Shown here piece after piece: positions 37,098 to 48,673 of a stretch of DNA of 64,000 bases. The position numbers and the translations under genes were made by a program. Under the pieces are notes generated by a model. It was not told the DNA's origin and searched no databases. It saw only the letters and a list, made by a program, of their open reading frames with translations. Position 1 is the stretch's first letter. Each line of letters begins with the position of its first letter. Source of the stretch: Caenimonas aquaedulcis (GTDB taxonomy: Bacteria; Pseudomonadota; Gammaproteobacteria; Burkholderiales; Burkholderiaceae_C); NCBI RefSeq assembly GCF_015831345.1, contig NZ_JADWYS010000001.1:2384618-2448617 (forward strand), in the 5' to 3' direction.

Positions 37098-38203
37098 ACC
37101 CGCGGCGTAGCCTGCGCTGGGTGGTCGCGGGCCAATTCATCGGCGCGCTGGCTGACAACGCCCTGCTGCTCGTCGCGCTCGCCATTCTTCTCGAGCGCCA
37201 CGCGCCGGCCTGGAACGCGCCCGCGCTGCGCATGGTGTTCTATCTCTCGTACGTCCTGCTGTCCGCGTTCGCGGGCGCCATCGCCGACGCGTGGCCGAAG
37301 AAGCGGATGCTGGTCGCGATCAACCTGCTGAAGGTCGGCGGATGCGCGGTACTCCTGACCGGCGCCACGCCGCTCCTGGCCTATGCGCTCATCGGGATCG
37401 GGGCGGCGACGCACGCGCCGGCGCGCTACGGCATCCTGTCGGAATTCACGCCCGAGGGCGAGCTGCTCGCGGCGAATGCATGGATGGAGATTGCCACGGT
37501 GCTCGCATTGCTGATGGGCACCGTCTGGGGCAGCCTGCTGCTGCAAGGCGGCTGGGGACTGGCGCTTCCAGCGTACGGCATCGCGTCCAACGCCGCGCTC
37601 ACGCTGGGCGCCGCCTACGTGCTCGCGGCGCTGTGCGCCCTGCCCGTGCGGGCCGCCGCAGCCAGCAGCCCCCGCGCGCTCGCGCGGCCCGCCGCGCTGG
37701 TGCGGGAATTCGCGCACAGCGCAAGGACACTGTGGCGCGACCCGGTGGCGCGCGTCTCCCTCACCGCCACCTGCGTGTTCTGGGCGGCGGCCGCTGTCTT
37801 GCAGTTCGTGATCCTGCGCTGGTCCGTGGAGCAGCTGGGCCTGACACTCGCGCAGGCCGGCCTGATGCAGGGCGCCGTCGCCGCGGGGACGATCGCGGGC
37901 GCCGCGGCCGCCGGCAAGTGGATCCGCGAGGATCGTGCCCTGCAAACCTGGCCGCTGGGACTCGCCCTGGCCGCCGCGGTGGCGTCGATGGCTGCGGTCG
38001 CTTCCGTGCCGGTGGCCGCCGCGCTGATGCTGGCCGTCGGCGCGATGTCGGGGCTGCTGCTGGTGCCGATGAACACGGTGCTGCAACGGCGCGGGCTCGC
38101 CCTCATGCATCCGGGCCAGTCGATCGCGGTCCAGAACTTCAGCGAAAACCTCGCCTCGCTGCTGGCGCTCGCGGCCTACGGCGCGACCCGCCTTCAGCGA
38201 TAG
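37094..38203 (+). CDS. lplT: MFS transporter, LplT-like lysophospholipid flippase
   Basis: 369 residues from a TTG at 37094 that overlaps the acyltransferase stop (TTGA), with GAGG five bases ahead. About twelve hydrophobic segments are present. LplT-like wording includes 'GQFIGALADNALL' near the N-terminus, 'SAFAGAIADAWPKKRML', 'GIGAATHAPARYGILSE' and 'VPMNTVLQRRG'. LplT moves lysophospholipids across the inner membrane to be re-acylated by Aas in enterobacteria. Here no Aas gene follows; the partner is an OlsB-like enzyme, so the cargo may be an amino-acid lysolipid. The 3' end overlaps the convergent DUF3297 gene by 10 bases. Confidence 0.85.
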   Translation: MNPRRSLRWVVAGQFIGALADNALLLVALAILLERHAPAWNAPALRMVFYLSYVLLSAFAGAIADAWPKKRMLVAINLLKVGGCAVLLTGATPLLAYALIGIGAATHAPARYGILSEFTPEGELLAANAWMEIATVLALLMGTVWGSLLLQGGWGLALPAYGIASNAALTLGAAYVLAALCALPVRAAAASSPRALARPAALVREFAHSARTLWRDPVARVSLTATCVFWAAAAVLQFVILRWSVEQLGLTLAQAGLMQGAVAAGTIAGAAAAGKWIREDRALQTWPLGLALAAAVASMAAVASVPVAAALMLAVGAMSGLLLVPMNTVLQRRGLALMHPGQSIAVQNFSENLASLLALAAYGATRLQR

Positions 38204-38469
38204 AAAGCTTCGACCTTGCCCTTGAGCTTGAGCATGAGCGGCTGGCCCTTGCGGTCCACCGTCTTGCTCGCGGGCACCTTGATCCAGCCTTCGCTGATGC
38301 AATATTCCTCGACGTCGTGCCGCTCCTTGCCGTTGAAGCGGATGCCGATGTCGTGTTCGAAGACCGCCGCGACGTGGTGCGGGCTGCGCGGGTCCGCGCT
38401 CAGGTGGTCGGGCAGTTCCGGACGGGACGGCGCGGCGGTGGGGGGAGTGGCTTCTTCCATGGGCAGCAT
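38194..38469 (-). CDS. DUF3297 family protein
   Basis: 91 residues. After a Pro-rich N-terminus, the whole remainder is the conserved DUF3297 pattern: 'LPDHLSADPRSPHH', 'GIRFNGKERHDVEEYCISEG' and 'KTVDRKGQPLMLKLKGKVE'. It is a small cytosolic glutathione-peroxidase-adjacent family in name only; no function is established. It is 11 bp downstream of exonuclease III and probably cotranscribed. Its 3' end overlaps the flippase gene. Confidence 0.88.
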   Translation of the reverse strand: MLPMEEATPPTAAPSRPELPDHLSADPRSPHHVAAVFEHDIGIRFNGKERHDVEEYCISEGWIKVPASKTVDRKGQPLMLKLKGKVEAFYR

Positions 38470-38480
38470 TGTGCGTCCAA

Positions 38481-39284
38481 CTAGAGGCTGAACTCGTACT
38501 CCACCGTGATCGGCGCGTGGTCGGAGAAGCGCTCGGTCTTGTAGATCTCCTCATCGCGTGCGCGCTCGGCCATCGCGGGCGTGGCGAGGTGGTAGTCCAG
38601 CCGCCACCCCACGTTCTTGGCGTACGCCTGCCCGCGGTTGCTCCACCAGGTGTAGCAGGCCTCGGTCGCCTCGGGCTTGAGCCGGCGGTAGACGTCCACC
38701 AGGCCCGTCTCGGAAATGATCTTCGTCATCCACGCCCGCTCCTCGGGCAGGAAGCCGCTGTTCTTCCGGTTGCCCTTGAAATTCTTGAGGTCGCTCTCGT
38801 TGTGCGCGATGTTCACGTCGCCGCACAGGATGAATTCCCGCTCCTTCTTCAACCTCACGAGATGCGGGTCGAGCTCCGCCAGGAAGCGGAATTTGGCCCG
38901 CTGGCGCTCTTCGCCGGACGAGCCGCTGGGGAAGTAACAGCTGATCACGGAAAACTTGCGCTTCGGCGTGTCGAAACGCAACTCGACATAGCGGCCCTCC
39001 GCGTCGAATTCCGGGGAGCCGTAGCCGACGATGACGTCGCTGGGCGCATGCTTCGTGTAGACCGCGACGCCGGAATAGCCCTTTTTCTCCGCGAAGTGGA
39101 AGTGGCCGGTGAGTCCCGCCATCTGCTCGAAGCGGCCCTCGACGTCGGGCTTTTGCGCCTTGACCTCCTGCAGGCAAATACAATCCGGCTTGGTTTTCGC
39201 AATCCAGGCTTCCACGCCCTTGCTGGCGGCCGAACGGATGCCGTTCAGGTTGAGGCTGGTCAGTTTGAACAAGGATTTCCCCAT
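38481..39284 (-). CDS. xth: Exodeoxyribonuclease III
   Basis: 267 residues, the normal length. Visible motifs: 'LNLNGIRSAASKGVEAW' (substrate and metal-binding Asn), 'CICLQEVKAQ' (metal-binding Glu), 'GDVNIAHNESDLKN' (catalytic Asp/Asn) and the terminal 'FSDHAPITVEYEF' (Asp-His pair). It is the AP endonuclease and 3'-5' exonuclease of base excision repair. Its ATG overlaps that of pyrE on the other strand within CCATGG, so its promoter must lie inside the pyrE coding sequence. Confidence 0.95.
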   Translation of the reverse strand: MGKSLFKLTSLNLNGIRSAASKGVEAWIAKTKPDCICLQEVKAQKPDVEGRFEQMAGLTGHFHFAEKKGYSGVAVYTKHAPSDVIVGYGSPEFDAEGRYVELRFDTPKRKFSVISCYFPSGSSGEERQRAKFRFLAELDPHLVRLKKEREFILCGDVNIAHNESDLKNFKGNRKNSGFLPEERAWMTKIISETGLVDVYRRLKPEATEACYTWWSNRGQAYAKNVGWRLDYHLATPAMAERARDEEIYKTERFSDHAPITVEYEFSL

Positions 39285-39963
39285 GGTGGCAACTCGCGGG
39301 CAGGATCAGCTTGCCCTGGATTTCGTTCAGTTTTCGGTGGAGTCCGGCGTGCTGCGCTTCGGCCAGTTCAAGACCAAGGCCGGGCGGATGTCGCCGTACT
39401 TCTTCAACGCCGGTCTCTTCGACGACGGGGCGAAGCTGGGCCGGCTGGCGCAATTCTATGCACAGCGCATCCTCGCCTCAGGCATCGAGTTCGACATGAT
39501 CTTCGGGCCTGCGTACAAGGGCATCGCCCTGGCCGCGGCCGTTGCCATCGAGCTGGCGCGCCTGGGACGCAATGTCCCCTACGCCTACAACCGCAAGGAA
39601 GCCAAGGATCATGGCGAAGGGGGAACTCTGGTGGGCGCGCCGGTCAAAGGGAAGGTGCTGATCGTGGACGACGTGATGTCGGCGGGCACGGCGGCACGCG
39701 AATCCATCGCCATCATCCGGGCGGCGGGGGGCGTGCCTCATGCGATGGCGATTGCGCTGGACCGGCAGGAAAAGGCGACGGAGAACGGGGTGGATGTGAA
39801 CCACAGCGCCGTGCAGTACGTGCGCGACCAGCTCGGATTGAAGGTTTGCGCGATTGCGCGGCTTGCGGATTTGCTTCAGTATTTGGAACAACACAGTGGC
39901 CAGGCCCTGGGCGAGTATCACGAGCAGGTGCTCGCCTACCGGGATCGCTACGGCGTCGAATAG
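39283..39963 (+). CDS. pyrE: Orotate phosphoribosyltransferase
   Basis: 226 residues. The N-terminal part 'LRFGQFKTKAGRMSPYFFNA' and the PRPP-binding loop 'VLIVDDVMSAGTAARES' are diagnostic; 'PYAYNRKEAKDHGEGG' is the flexible catalytic loop with its essential Lys. It makes OMP from orotate and PRPP in pyrimidine synthesis. The start at 39283 fits the length of other PyrE proteins and overlaps the xth start codon by two bases; the next possible start (GTG at 39286) would not remove the problem. Its promoter must lie within xth. Confidence 0.95.
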   Translation: MVATRGQDQLALDFVQFSVESGVLRFGQFKTKAGRMSPYFFNAGLFDDGAKLGRLAQFYAQRILASGIEFDMIFGPAYKGIALAAAVAIELARLGRNVPYAYNRKEAKDHGEGGTLVGAPVKGKVLIVDDVMSAGTAARESIAIIRAAGGVPHAMAIALDRQEKATENGVDVNHSAVQYVRDQLGLKVCAIARLADLLQYLEQHSGQALGEYHEQVLAYRDRYGVE

Positions 39964-39973
39964 AGGATTTTTC

Positions 39974-40627
39974 GTGCGCAGCACGTTCGGGCGACACATC
40001 TTTGCGGGGTTGCTGTTGGGTTTCCTGTGCGCCGGCGCAGGTGCCCAGGGCATCTACACGTGCGTCGATGCCAAGGGCCGCCGCCTCACGGCCGACCGGC
40101 CGATCGCCGAATGCACGGACCGCGAGCAGCGCGAGCTCACCAAGGACGGCATGCTCAAACGCAAGATCGGGCCGACCCTCACCGCGGAAGAACGCGCGGT
40201 CGAAGAAGAAAAAAATCGCCTCGCCATCGAGGAAAAAAACCGCCAGGCCGAGGAGAGGAAGCGCGAGCGGGCGCTGCTCGTGCGCTATCCCGACAAGGCC
40301 GCCCACGACAAGGAGCGCGCAATCGCGCTGGCGGTGATCGATGAAACCATCAAGGTCGCGAACACCAACACCGAGCACCTCGTGACGCAGCGCAGGAAGC
40401 TCGACCTGGACGTGGAGTTCTTCAAGGGCAACCCGGACAAGGCCCCGCTGACCCTCAGGCGGCAGCTCGAGGAGAACGAGACGCAGCTGCAGGCGCAGAA
40501 GCGCTTCGTCGCGAACCAGGAAGAAGAGAAGAAACGCATCAACACGCGCTTCGACGAAGAGCTCGTCAAGCTCCGGGCGCTGTGGGCGCAGCGGGTTTCC
40601 CCGCCTTCCGCCACCGCGAAGAAGTAA
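39974..40627 (+). CDS. Exported DUF4124-like coiled-coil protein
   Basis: 217 residues from a GTG at 39974, ten bases after pyrE. The signal peptide (about 1-24, 'GAGAQ') is followed by a DUF4124-type start 'GIYTCVDAKGRRLTADRPIA' with two Cys (also 'ECTDRE'), common in small periplasmic proteins. A long charged helical region (about 60-205, rich in Glu/Lys/Arg/Gln) should form a coiled coil. It ends tail to tail against gatB with no spacer. Role unknown. Confidence 0.75.
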   Translation: MRSTFGRHIFAGLLLGFLCAGAGAQGIYTCVDAKGRRLTADRPIAECTDREQRELTKDGMLKRKIGPTLTAEERAVEEEKNRLAIEEKNRQAEERKRERALLVRYPDKAAHDKERAIALAVIDETIKVANTNTEHLVTQRRKLDLDVEFFKGNPDKAPLTLRRQLEENETQLQAQKRFVANQEEEKKRINTRFDEELVKLRALWAQRVSPPSATAKK

Positions 40628-42076
40628 CTACTGCGCCAGCTTGCGGCGCAGCACCTCGTTCACCTGCGCCGGGTTCGCCTTGCCCTTGCTCGCCTTCATC
40701 GCCTGGCCGACCAGCGCGTTGAAGGCCTTGTCCTTGCCGGCCTTGAACTGCGCCACGTTGTCCGGGTTGGCGGCGAGCACCTCGTCGATGATCGCCTCCA
40801 GCGCGCCGGTGTCGTTCATCTGCTTCAGGCCCTTCGACTCGATGATCGCGTCCACGTCGCTGCCCTCCCCGGTCCACAGCACTTCGAACACCTGCTTCGC
40901 CGCATTGTTGGAGATGGTGTTGTCCGCGATGCGGCCGATCAGGGAGGCGAGCACCGCCGCCGGGACCGGTGCCGTCTCGATGGATGTTTCGCCGGCATTG
41001 ATCCTGCGCGAGAGCTCGCCCATGATCCAGTTGCTCGCGAGCTTCGGCTGGCCGCTCGCCTTCGCGGCGGCCTCGAAGTACGCCGCCATCGCCTTGCTCT
41101 GCGTGAGCGTGGTCGCGTCGTATTCCGGCAGGCCGTAATCCTTGACGAATCGCGCCGCCATCACGCGGGGCAATTCCGCCATCTGAGACTTCACGCGTTC
41201 GACCCATTCGGGCGCCACCACGAGCGGCGGCAGGTCCGGGTCGGGGAAGTAGCGGTAGTCCGCGGCGTCTTCCTTGGTGCGCATCGCGCGCGTCTCGCCC
41301 GTGTCGGGGTCGAACAACACGGTGGCCTGCTGGATGGCGCGGCCGTCCTCGATCTCCTCGATCTGCCAGCGGATCTCGTAGTCGATCGCCTGCTGCATGA
41401 ACTTGAAGCTGTTCAGGTTCTTGATCTCGCGGCGCGTGCCGAGCTCGGCGCCGGGCTTTCGCACCGACACGTTGGCGTCGCAGCGGAAGGAGCCTTCCTG
41501 CATGTTGCCGTCGCAGATGCCGATCCAGGTGACGATCTTGTGCAGCTCCTTCGCATAAGCGACAGCCTCTTCGGAAGAGCGCATGTCGGGCTCCGTCACG
41601 ATCTCCAGCAGCGGCGTCCCTGCGCGGTTCAGGTCGATGCCCGACTGGCCGACGAAGTCCTCGTGCAGCGACTTGCCGGCGTCTTCCTCGAGGTGCGCGC
41701 GCACCAGGCGCACGGACTTCTTGTCCTCGCCGAGATAGAACTCAACGCTGCCACCCTGCACCACCGGAATCTCGAACTGGCTGATCTGGTAGCCCTTGGG
41801 CAGGTCCGGATAGAAGTAGTTCTTGCGCGCGAAGACGCTGCGCTCGGCAATCTTCGCGTTGACCGCGAGGCCGAATTCGATCGCGCGTTCCACCGCGCCC
41901 TTGTTCATCACCGGCAGCGTGCCGGGTAACGCGAGGTCGACCGGGCTGGCCTGCGTGTTCGGCTCCGCGCCGAAGGCCGTGGGCGAGCGGCTGAAGATCT
42001 TGGATCGGGTGGAGAGCTGGGCATGCGTCTCGAAGCCGATGACGACTTCGTAGCCCTGGATCAGTTTTGTGGTCAT
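40628..42076 (-). CDS. gatB: Asp-tRNA(Asn)/Glu-tRNA(Gln) amidotransferase subunit B
   Basis: 482 residues from the ATG at 42076. It opens '[20 protein letters not shown]', the GatB signature, with the Cys/His metal-binding region further on, 'GKSLHEDF', '[17 protein letters not shown]' and the C-terminal YqeY-like tRNA-binding domain ('[20 protein letters not shown]'). The subunit activates the misacylated side chain with ATP and accepts ammonia from GatA. It is the third gene of the gatC-gatA-gatB operon; an 82-bp spacer holding a repeat separates it from gatA. Confidence 0.96.
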   Translation of the reverse strand: MTTKLIQGYEVVIGFETHAQLSTRSKIFSRSPTAFGAEPNTQASPVDLALPGTLPVMNKGAVERAIEFGLAVNAKIAERSVFARKNYFYPDLPKGYQISQFEIPVVQGGSVEFYLGEDKKSVRLVRAHLEEDAGKSLHEDFVGQSGIDLNRAGTPLLEIVTEPDMRSSEEAVAYAKELHKIVTWIGICDGNMQEGSFRCDANVSVRKPGAELGTRREIKNLNSFKFMQQAIDYEIRWQIEEIEDGRAIQQATVLFDPDTGETRAMRTKEDAADYRYFPDPDLPPLVVAPEWVERVKSQMAELPRVMAARFVKDYGLPEYDATTLTQSKAMAAYFEAAAKASGQPKLASNWIMGELSRRINAGETSIETAPVPAAVLASLIGRIADNTISNNAAKQVFEVLWTGEGSDVDAIIESKGLKQMNDTGALEAIIDEVLAANPDNVAQFKAGKDKAFNALVGQAMKASKGKANPAQVNEVLRRKLAQ

Positions 42077-42080
42077 AGAC

Positions 42081-42158
42081 GGACTCCCGCCGGGCCGCCC
42101 CAAGGGAGGCCAGCCCCCTCGGGGGGCAGCGAGTACACGAAGTGACGAGCGTGGGGGC
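42081..42158. repeat. Comamonadaceae-type intergenic repeat between gatA and gatB
   Basis: The spacer is a GC-rich element: 'GGGCCGCCCCAAGGGAGG', then a CCCCCTCGGGGGG hairpin, then 'GCGAGTACACGAAGTGACG' and 'AGCGTGGGGGC'. From memory, closely similar sequences are scattered between genes in Comamonadaceae genomes. No second full copy lies in this window. It sits inside an operon and could form a hairpin in the mRNA between the two cistrons. Confidence 0.65.
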
Positions 42159-45112
<2,954 letters not shown>

Positions 45113-45124
45113 CGGGTTGCCCAG

Positions 45125-45147
45125 CCCTCTCCCCGGCTGGGAGAGGG
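45125..45147. repeat. Perfect 9-bp hairpin between mreB and mreC
   Basis: CCCTCTCCC and GGGAGAGGG form a perfect inverted repeat around CGGCT. There is no T-run, so it is not a classic terminator. Similar CCCTCTCCC...GGGAGAGGG palindromes are common REP-like elements between proteobacterial genes. Inside this operon it could stabilise the mreB part of the mRNA and keep MreB in excess over MreC. Confidence 0.6.
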
Positions 45148-45160
45148 AGCAGAATCAGCC

Positions 45161-46078
45161 ATGCCCTTAGGTACCCTCGACAGAAACCCGCCGCCTTTCT
45201 TCAAGCAAGGCCCGTCGGCGCTGTCGAAGCTCATGGTGTGCAGCGCGCTCGCGCTGTTCCTCATGGTCGCGGATACCAAGTTCCGCATCGGCCAGCCGCT
45301 GCGCTCCGTCGTGGGAACCGTGCTGTACCCCGTCCAGTGGCTCGCGATGCGGCCGGTGTTCCTGGCACGCTACGGCGGCCAGTACTTCGAATCGCTCAGC
45401 AGCGCGCAAACGTCCGAAGCAGGCGCGCGCGCCAAGCTCGCGCTGCAGTCGCAACGCGCGAACCAGGTCGAGCAGCTCGCCCTCGAGAACGAGCGCCTGC
45501 GCAAGTTGCTGCAGTTGCGCGAACGCGTGACCACACCCGCCATCGCCGCCGAAGTGCTCTACGACGCCGCCGACCCCTACACGCGAAAGGTGATCATCGA
45601 CAAGGGCCTGACGCAGGGCATCCAGGCCGGCTCGCCGGTGATCGATGAGTCGGGCGTGCTCGGGCAGGTGACGCGCGTGCTGCCGCTGATCAGCGAGGTC
45701 ACGCTTGTCACGGACCGCGAGCATGCGATCCCGGTGTTGAACGTGCGCACCGGCGCGCGCAGTGTCGCCTACGGCGACGCGTCCACCCACGGCGGCTCGC
45801 TGGAGCTGCGCTTCATGGCCGGCAATGCCGATGTGAAAGCGGGTGACCTGCTCACCACCAGCGGCGTGGACGGCGTCTACCCGCCGGGGCTGCCGGTGGC
45901 CAAGGTCGACAAGGTGGAGCGCCGGGCCGACTCCGGCTTCGCCCGCATCGCCTGTACGCCCCAGGCGCTCGTCGAAGGGGCGCGGCACGTGATGGTGCTC
46001 AAGCCGATGACCGAGCAGATTCCGCCGCGGCCTGCGCCCGAGGACCCGGTGCCGCTGAAGAAAGGGGGCCGCAAATGA
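45161..46078 (+). CDS. mreC: Rod shape-determining protein MreC
   Basis: 305 residues. A short cytoplasmic N-terminus and one membrane helix (about 23-45) are followed by a coiled coil (about 75-115, 'NQVEQLALENERLRKLLQLR') and the two beta domains of MreC ('VIIDKGLTQGIQAGSPVIDE', 'GDLLTTSGVDGVYPPGLPVA'). It links MreB and MreD to the PBP2 synthase in the periplasm. Its stop overlaps the mreD start (ATGA). Confidence 0.96.
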   Translation: MPLGTLDRNPPPFFKQGPSALSKLMVCSALALFLMVADTKFRIGQPLRSVVGTVLYPVQWLAMRPVFLARYGGQYFESLSSAQTSEAGARAKLALQSQRANQVEQLALENERLRKLLQLRERVTTPAIAAEVLYDAADPYTRKVIIDKGLTQGIQAGSPVIDESGVLGQVTRVLPLISEVTLVTDREHAIPVLNVRTGARSVAYGDASTHGGSLELRFMAGNADVKAGDLLTTSGVDGVYPPGLPVAKVDKVERRADSGFARIACTPQALVEGARHVMVLKPMTEQIPPRPAPEDPVPLKKGGRK

Positions 46079-46593
46079 TCATGCGCCCCGGCCAGCAACT
46101 GCTGCTGCCCGCCAACCCGTTCTTCATCTGGGGCAGCCTGCTGCTCGCGCTGCTGGTCAACATGCTGCCGCTCGGCCGCACCCCGTGGATGCCCGACATG
46201 GTGGCGCTGGTGCTCGTGTTCTGGAGCGTGCACCAGCCCCTGCGCGTGGGCATCGGCGCCGCCTTCTTCCTCGGCTTGTGCATGGACGTGCACCAGACGG
46301 CGCTGCTCGGGCAGCACGCGCTGGCCTACACCGCCCTCAGCTTCCTCGCGATCATGATCCACCGGCGCCTGCTGTGGTTCTCCGTGCCTTCGCAGGCGGT
46401 GCAGGTGCTGCCGATCTTCGCGGTGGCGCACGCGATCGAACTCGCGGTGCGCATGCTGGCGGGCGGGGTGTTTCCCGGCTTCAGCGTGATCGTCGCGCCC
46501 TTCGCCGAGGCGCTGCTGTGGCCCGTCGTCAGCATCCTCCTGCTCGCCCCGCAGCGCCGCGCCCCCGATCCCGACGCCAACCGACCGCTCTAG
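46075..46593 (+). CDS. mreD: Rod shape-determining protein MreD
   Basis: 172 residues, nearly all membrane segments (five or six hydrophobic stretches), with 'WMPDMVALVLVFWSVHQP' and 'FFLGLCMDVHQTALLGQHAL' as the family's conserved Trp/Asp/Gly features. It is an integral membrane part of the elongasome. It is translationally coupled to mreC and ends one base before the mrdA start codon. Confidence 0.95.
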   Translation: MIMRPGQQLLLPANPFFIWGSLLLALLVNMLPLGRTPWMPDMVALVLVFWSVHQPLRVGIGAAFFLGLCMDVHQTALLGQHALAYTALSFLAIMIHRRLLWFSVPSQAVQVLPIFAVAHAIELAVRMLAGGVFPGFSVIVAPFAEALLWPVVSILLLAPQRRAPDPDANRPL

Positions 46594-46594
46594 C

Positions 46595-48673
46595 ATGACC
46601 GTCCTTCGCGACATCGAGCACGACCTCTCCCGGTTTCGCATGCGCGTGTTCGTCGCGAGCATCGTCGTGCTGATCTGCTTCATCCTGCTCGCGACGCGCC
46701 TCGTGTACCTTCAGGTGGTGCGTCACACCGACCTCAACGAGCAGGCCGAGAACAACCGGACCTCGATCGTCCCGCTCGTGCCGAACCGCGGCCTCATCAC
46801 CGACCGCAACGGCATCGTGCTCGCCACCAACTATTCGGCCTACACGCTGGAGGTCACGCCGTCGCGCCTGTCCGCCAGCCTGGAGCAGACCATCGACGAT
46901 CTCGCGCAGGTGGTGACCATCGAGCCGCGCGACCGGCGGCGCTTCAAGAAGCTGCTCGAGGAATCCAAGAGCTTCGAGTCGCTGCCGGTGCGCACGCGCC
47001 TGACCGACGAGGAAGTCGCGCGCTTCGCGGCGCAGAGCTGGCGCTTCCCCGGCGTGGACATCAAGGCGCGCCTCTTTCGCAATTACCCCTATGGCGAGCT
47101 CGCGAGCCACGTCATCGGCTACATCGGCCGCGTGAACCAAGCCGAAAAAGCCGTGATCGAGGAGTGGAGCGACGAGGACCAGGCCAACTACCGCGGCACC
47201 GACTACATCGGCAAGCTGGGTGTCGAGCAAAGCTACGAGAAGCAGCTGCACGGCGTCACGGGCGTCGAGCAGGTAGAGACCTCCGCCGGCGGCCGCGCGG
47301 TGCGCAAGCTCGCGAGCAACGCCGCGACGCCGGGCAACACCGTGCGCATGTCCATCGATATCAAGCTGCAGAAGCTGATCGAGGACCTGTACGGCAACCG
47401 CCGCGGCGCGCTCGTCGCGCTGGACCCGAAGAGCGGCGAGGTGCTGGCCTTCGTGAGCAAGCCGACCTTCGACCCCAACCTGTTCGTCGAAGGCATCGAC
47501 AGCGAGAACTGGCAGGCGCTCAACGAGTCGATCGACAAGCCGCTGCTCAATCGCGCACTGCGCGGCACCTACCCGCCAGGCTCCACCTACAAGCCCTTCA
47601 TGGCGCTGGCGGCTCTGGAGACCGGCAAGCGCACGCCGCAGCAGGCCATCTCCGACCCGGGCTTCTTCAACTTCGGCGGCCACCGTTTCCGCGACGACAA
47701 GGAAGGCGGCCACGGCTCGGTCGACATGTACCGCTCCATCGTGCAGTCGTGCGACACCTACTACTACATGCTCGCGAACGACATGGGCGTGGACCTGATC
47801 CACGAGCAGATGCGGCACCTGGGTTTCGGCGACCCCACGGGCATCGATATCCAGGGCGAAGCCCGCGGCCTCCTGCCCTCCACCACCTGGAAGCGCAACG
47901 CCTACCGGAAGCCGGAGCAGCAGAAGTGGTACGCGGGCGAAACGATTTCCCTGGGCATCGGGCAGGGCTACAACAACTTCACGATGCTGCAGATCGCGCA
48001 GGCGCTCGCCACCGTGGCGAACAACGGCGTGAAGATGAAGCCGCACCTGGTGAAGGACGTCGTGGACATCGTCACCCACGCGCCCACCACCACCGCGCAC
48101 GAGACCCTCGGGCAACTCGCCGCCAAACCCGAGAACATCGCCGTGATCCGCAACGCGCTGGTCGGCGTGAACATCGAGGGCACGTCGGCCAGCGCATTCA
48201 AGGGCGCCGCGTACACGAGCGGCGGCAAGACAGGGACCGCGCAGGTGATCACCATCGCGCAGGGCGCGAAATACAACGCGTCCCAGCTCGACGAGCGACA
48301 TCGCGACCATGCGCTGTACATGGCGTACGCGCCGGCGGACGATCCGAAGATCGTGCTGGCGATGGTCGTGGAAAACGCGGGCTTCGGCGCGCAGAACTCC
48401 GCGCCGATTGCCCGCCGCGCATTCGACTACTGGCTCGCGAACGTGTACCCGAGCGAAGAAGACATGGCCGCGGTGTCGGTGGGCAAGGCCACCACGCCGA
48501 TCGGCAAGCCGCGTCCCGTGGCCGAGGTGGCATGGCCACCGTCGAGTACCGCATCGGCCTCGGTGGCGCTGTCGCCCGTTGCGATGGCGTCGGGGCCCGC
48601 GTCCGCTCCTGCCGTCAAGGCGGCGAGCCCGCCTGCTCGCGCCACGTCCGCGGCTTCCGCAGCGAGCCGCTAA
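46595..48673 (+). CDS. mrdA: Penicillin-binding protein 2 (peptidoglycan D,D-transpeptidase MrdA)
   Basis: 692 residues. A cytoplasmic start and one membrane helix (about 20-45) are followed by a PBP dimerisation/pedestal domain and the transpeptidase domain: SxxK as STYK at 330-333 (the same number as in E. coli PBP2), 'SCDTYYYML' as the SxN-equivalent, and KTGTA from about 548. It crosslinks lateral wall peptidoglycan. The last roughly 60 residues form an unusual Ala/Ser/Pro-rich tail that makes the protein longer than typical PBP2. The rodA gene that often follows mrdA is absent; instead a convergent gene overlaps the mrdA end by four bases. Confidence 0.96.
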   Translation: MTVLRDIEHDLSRFRMRVFVASIVVLICFILLATRLVYLQVVRHTDLNEQAENNRTSIVPLVPNRGLITDRNGIVLATNYSAYTLEVTPSRLSASLEQTIDDLAQVVTIEPRDRRRFKKLLEESKSFESLPVRTRLTDEEVARFAAQSWRFPGVDIKARLFRNYPYGELASHVIGYIGRVNQAEKAVIEEWSDEDQANYRGTDYIGKLGVEQSYEKQLHGVTGVEQVETSAGGRAVRKLASNAATPGNTVRMSIDIKLQKLIEDLYGNRRGALVALDPKSGEVLAFVSKPTFDPNLFVEGIDSENWQALNESIDKPLLNRALRGTYPPGSTYKPFMALAALETGKRTPQQAISDPGFFNFGGHRFRDDKEGGHGSVDMYRSIVQSCDTYYYMLANDMGVDLIHEQMRHLGFGDPTGIDIQGEARGLLPSTTWKRNAYRKPEQQKWYAGETISLGIGQGYNNFTMLQIAQALATVANNGVKMKPHLVKDVVDIVTHAPTTTAHETLGQLAAKPENIAVIRNALVGVNIEGTSASAFKGAAYTSGGKTGTAQVITIAQGAKYNASQLDERHRDHALYMAYAPADDPKIVLAMVVENAGFGAQNSAPIARRAFDYWLANVYPSEEDMAAVSVGKATTPIGKPRPVAEVAWPPSSTASASVALSPVAMASGPASAPAVKAASPPARATSAASAASR

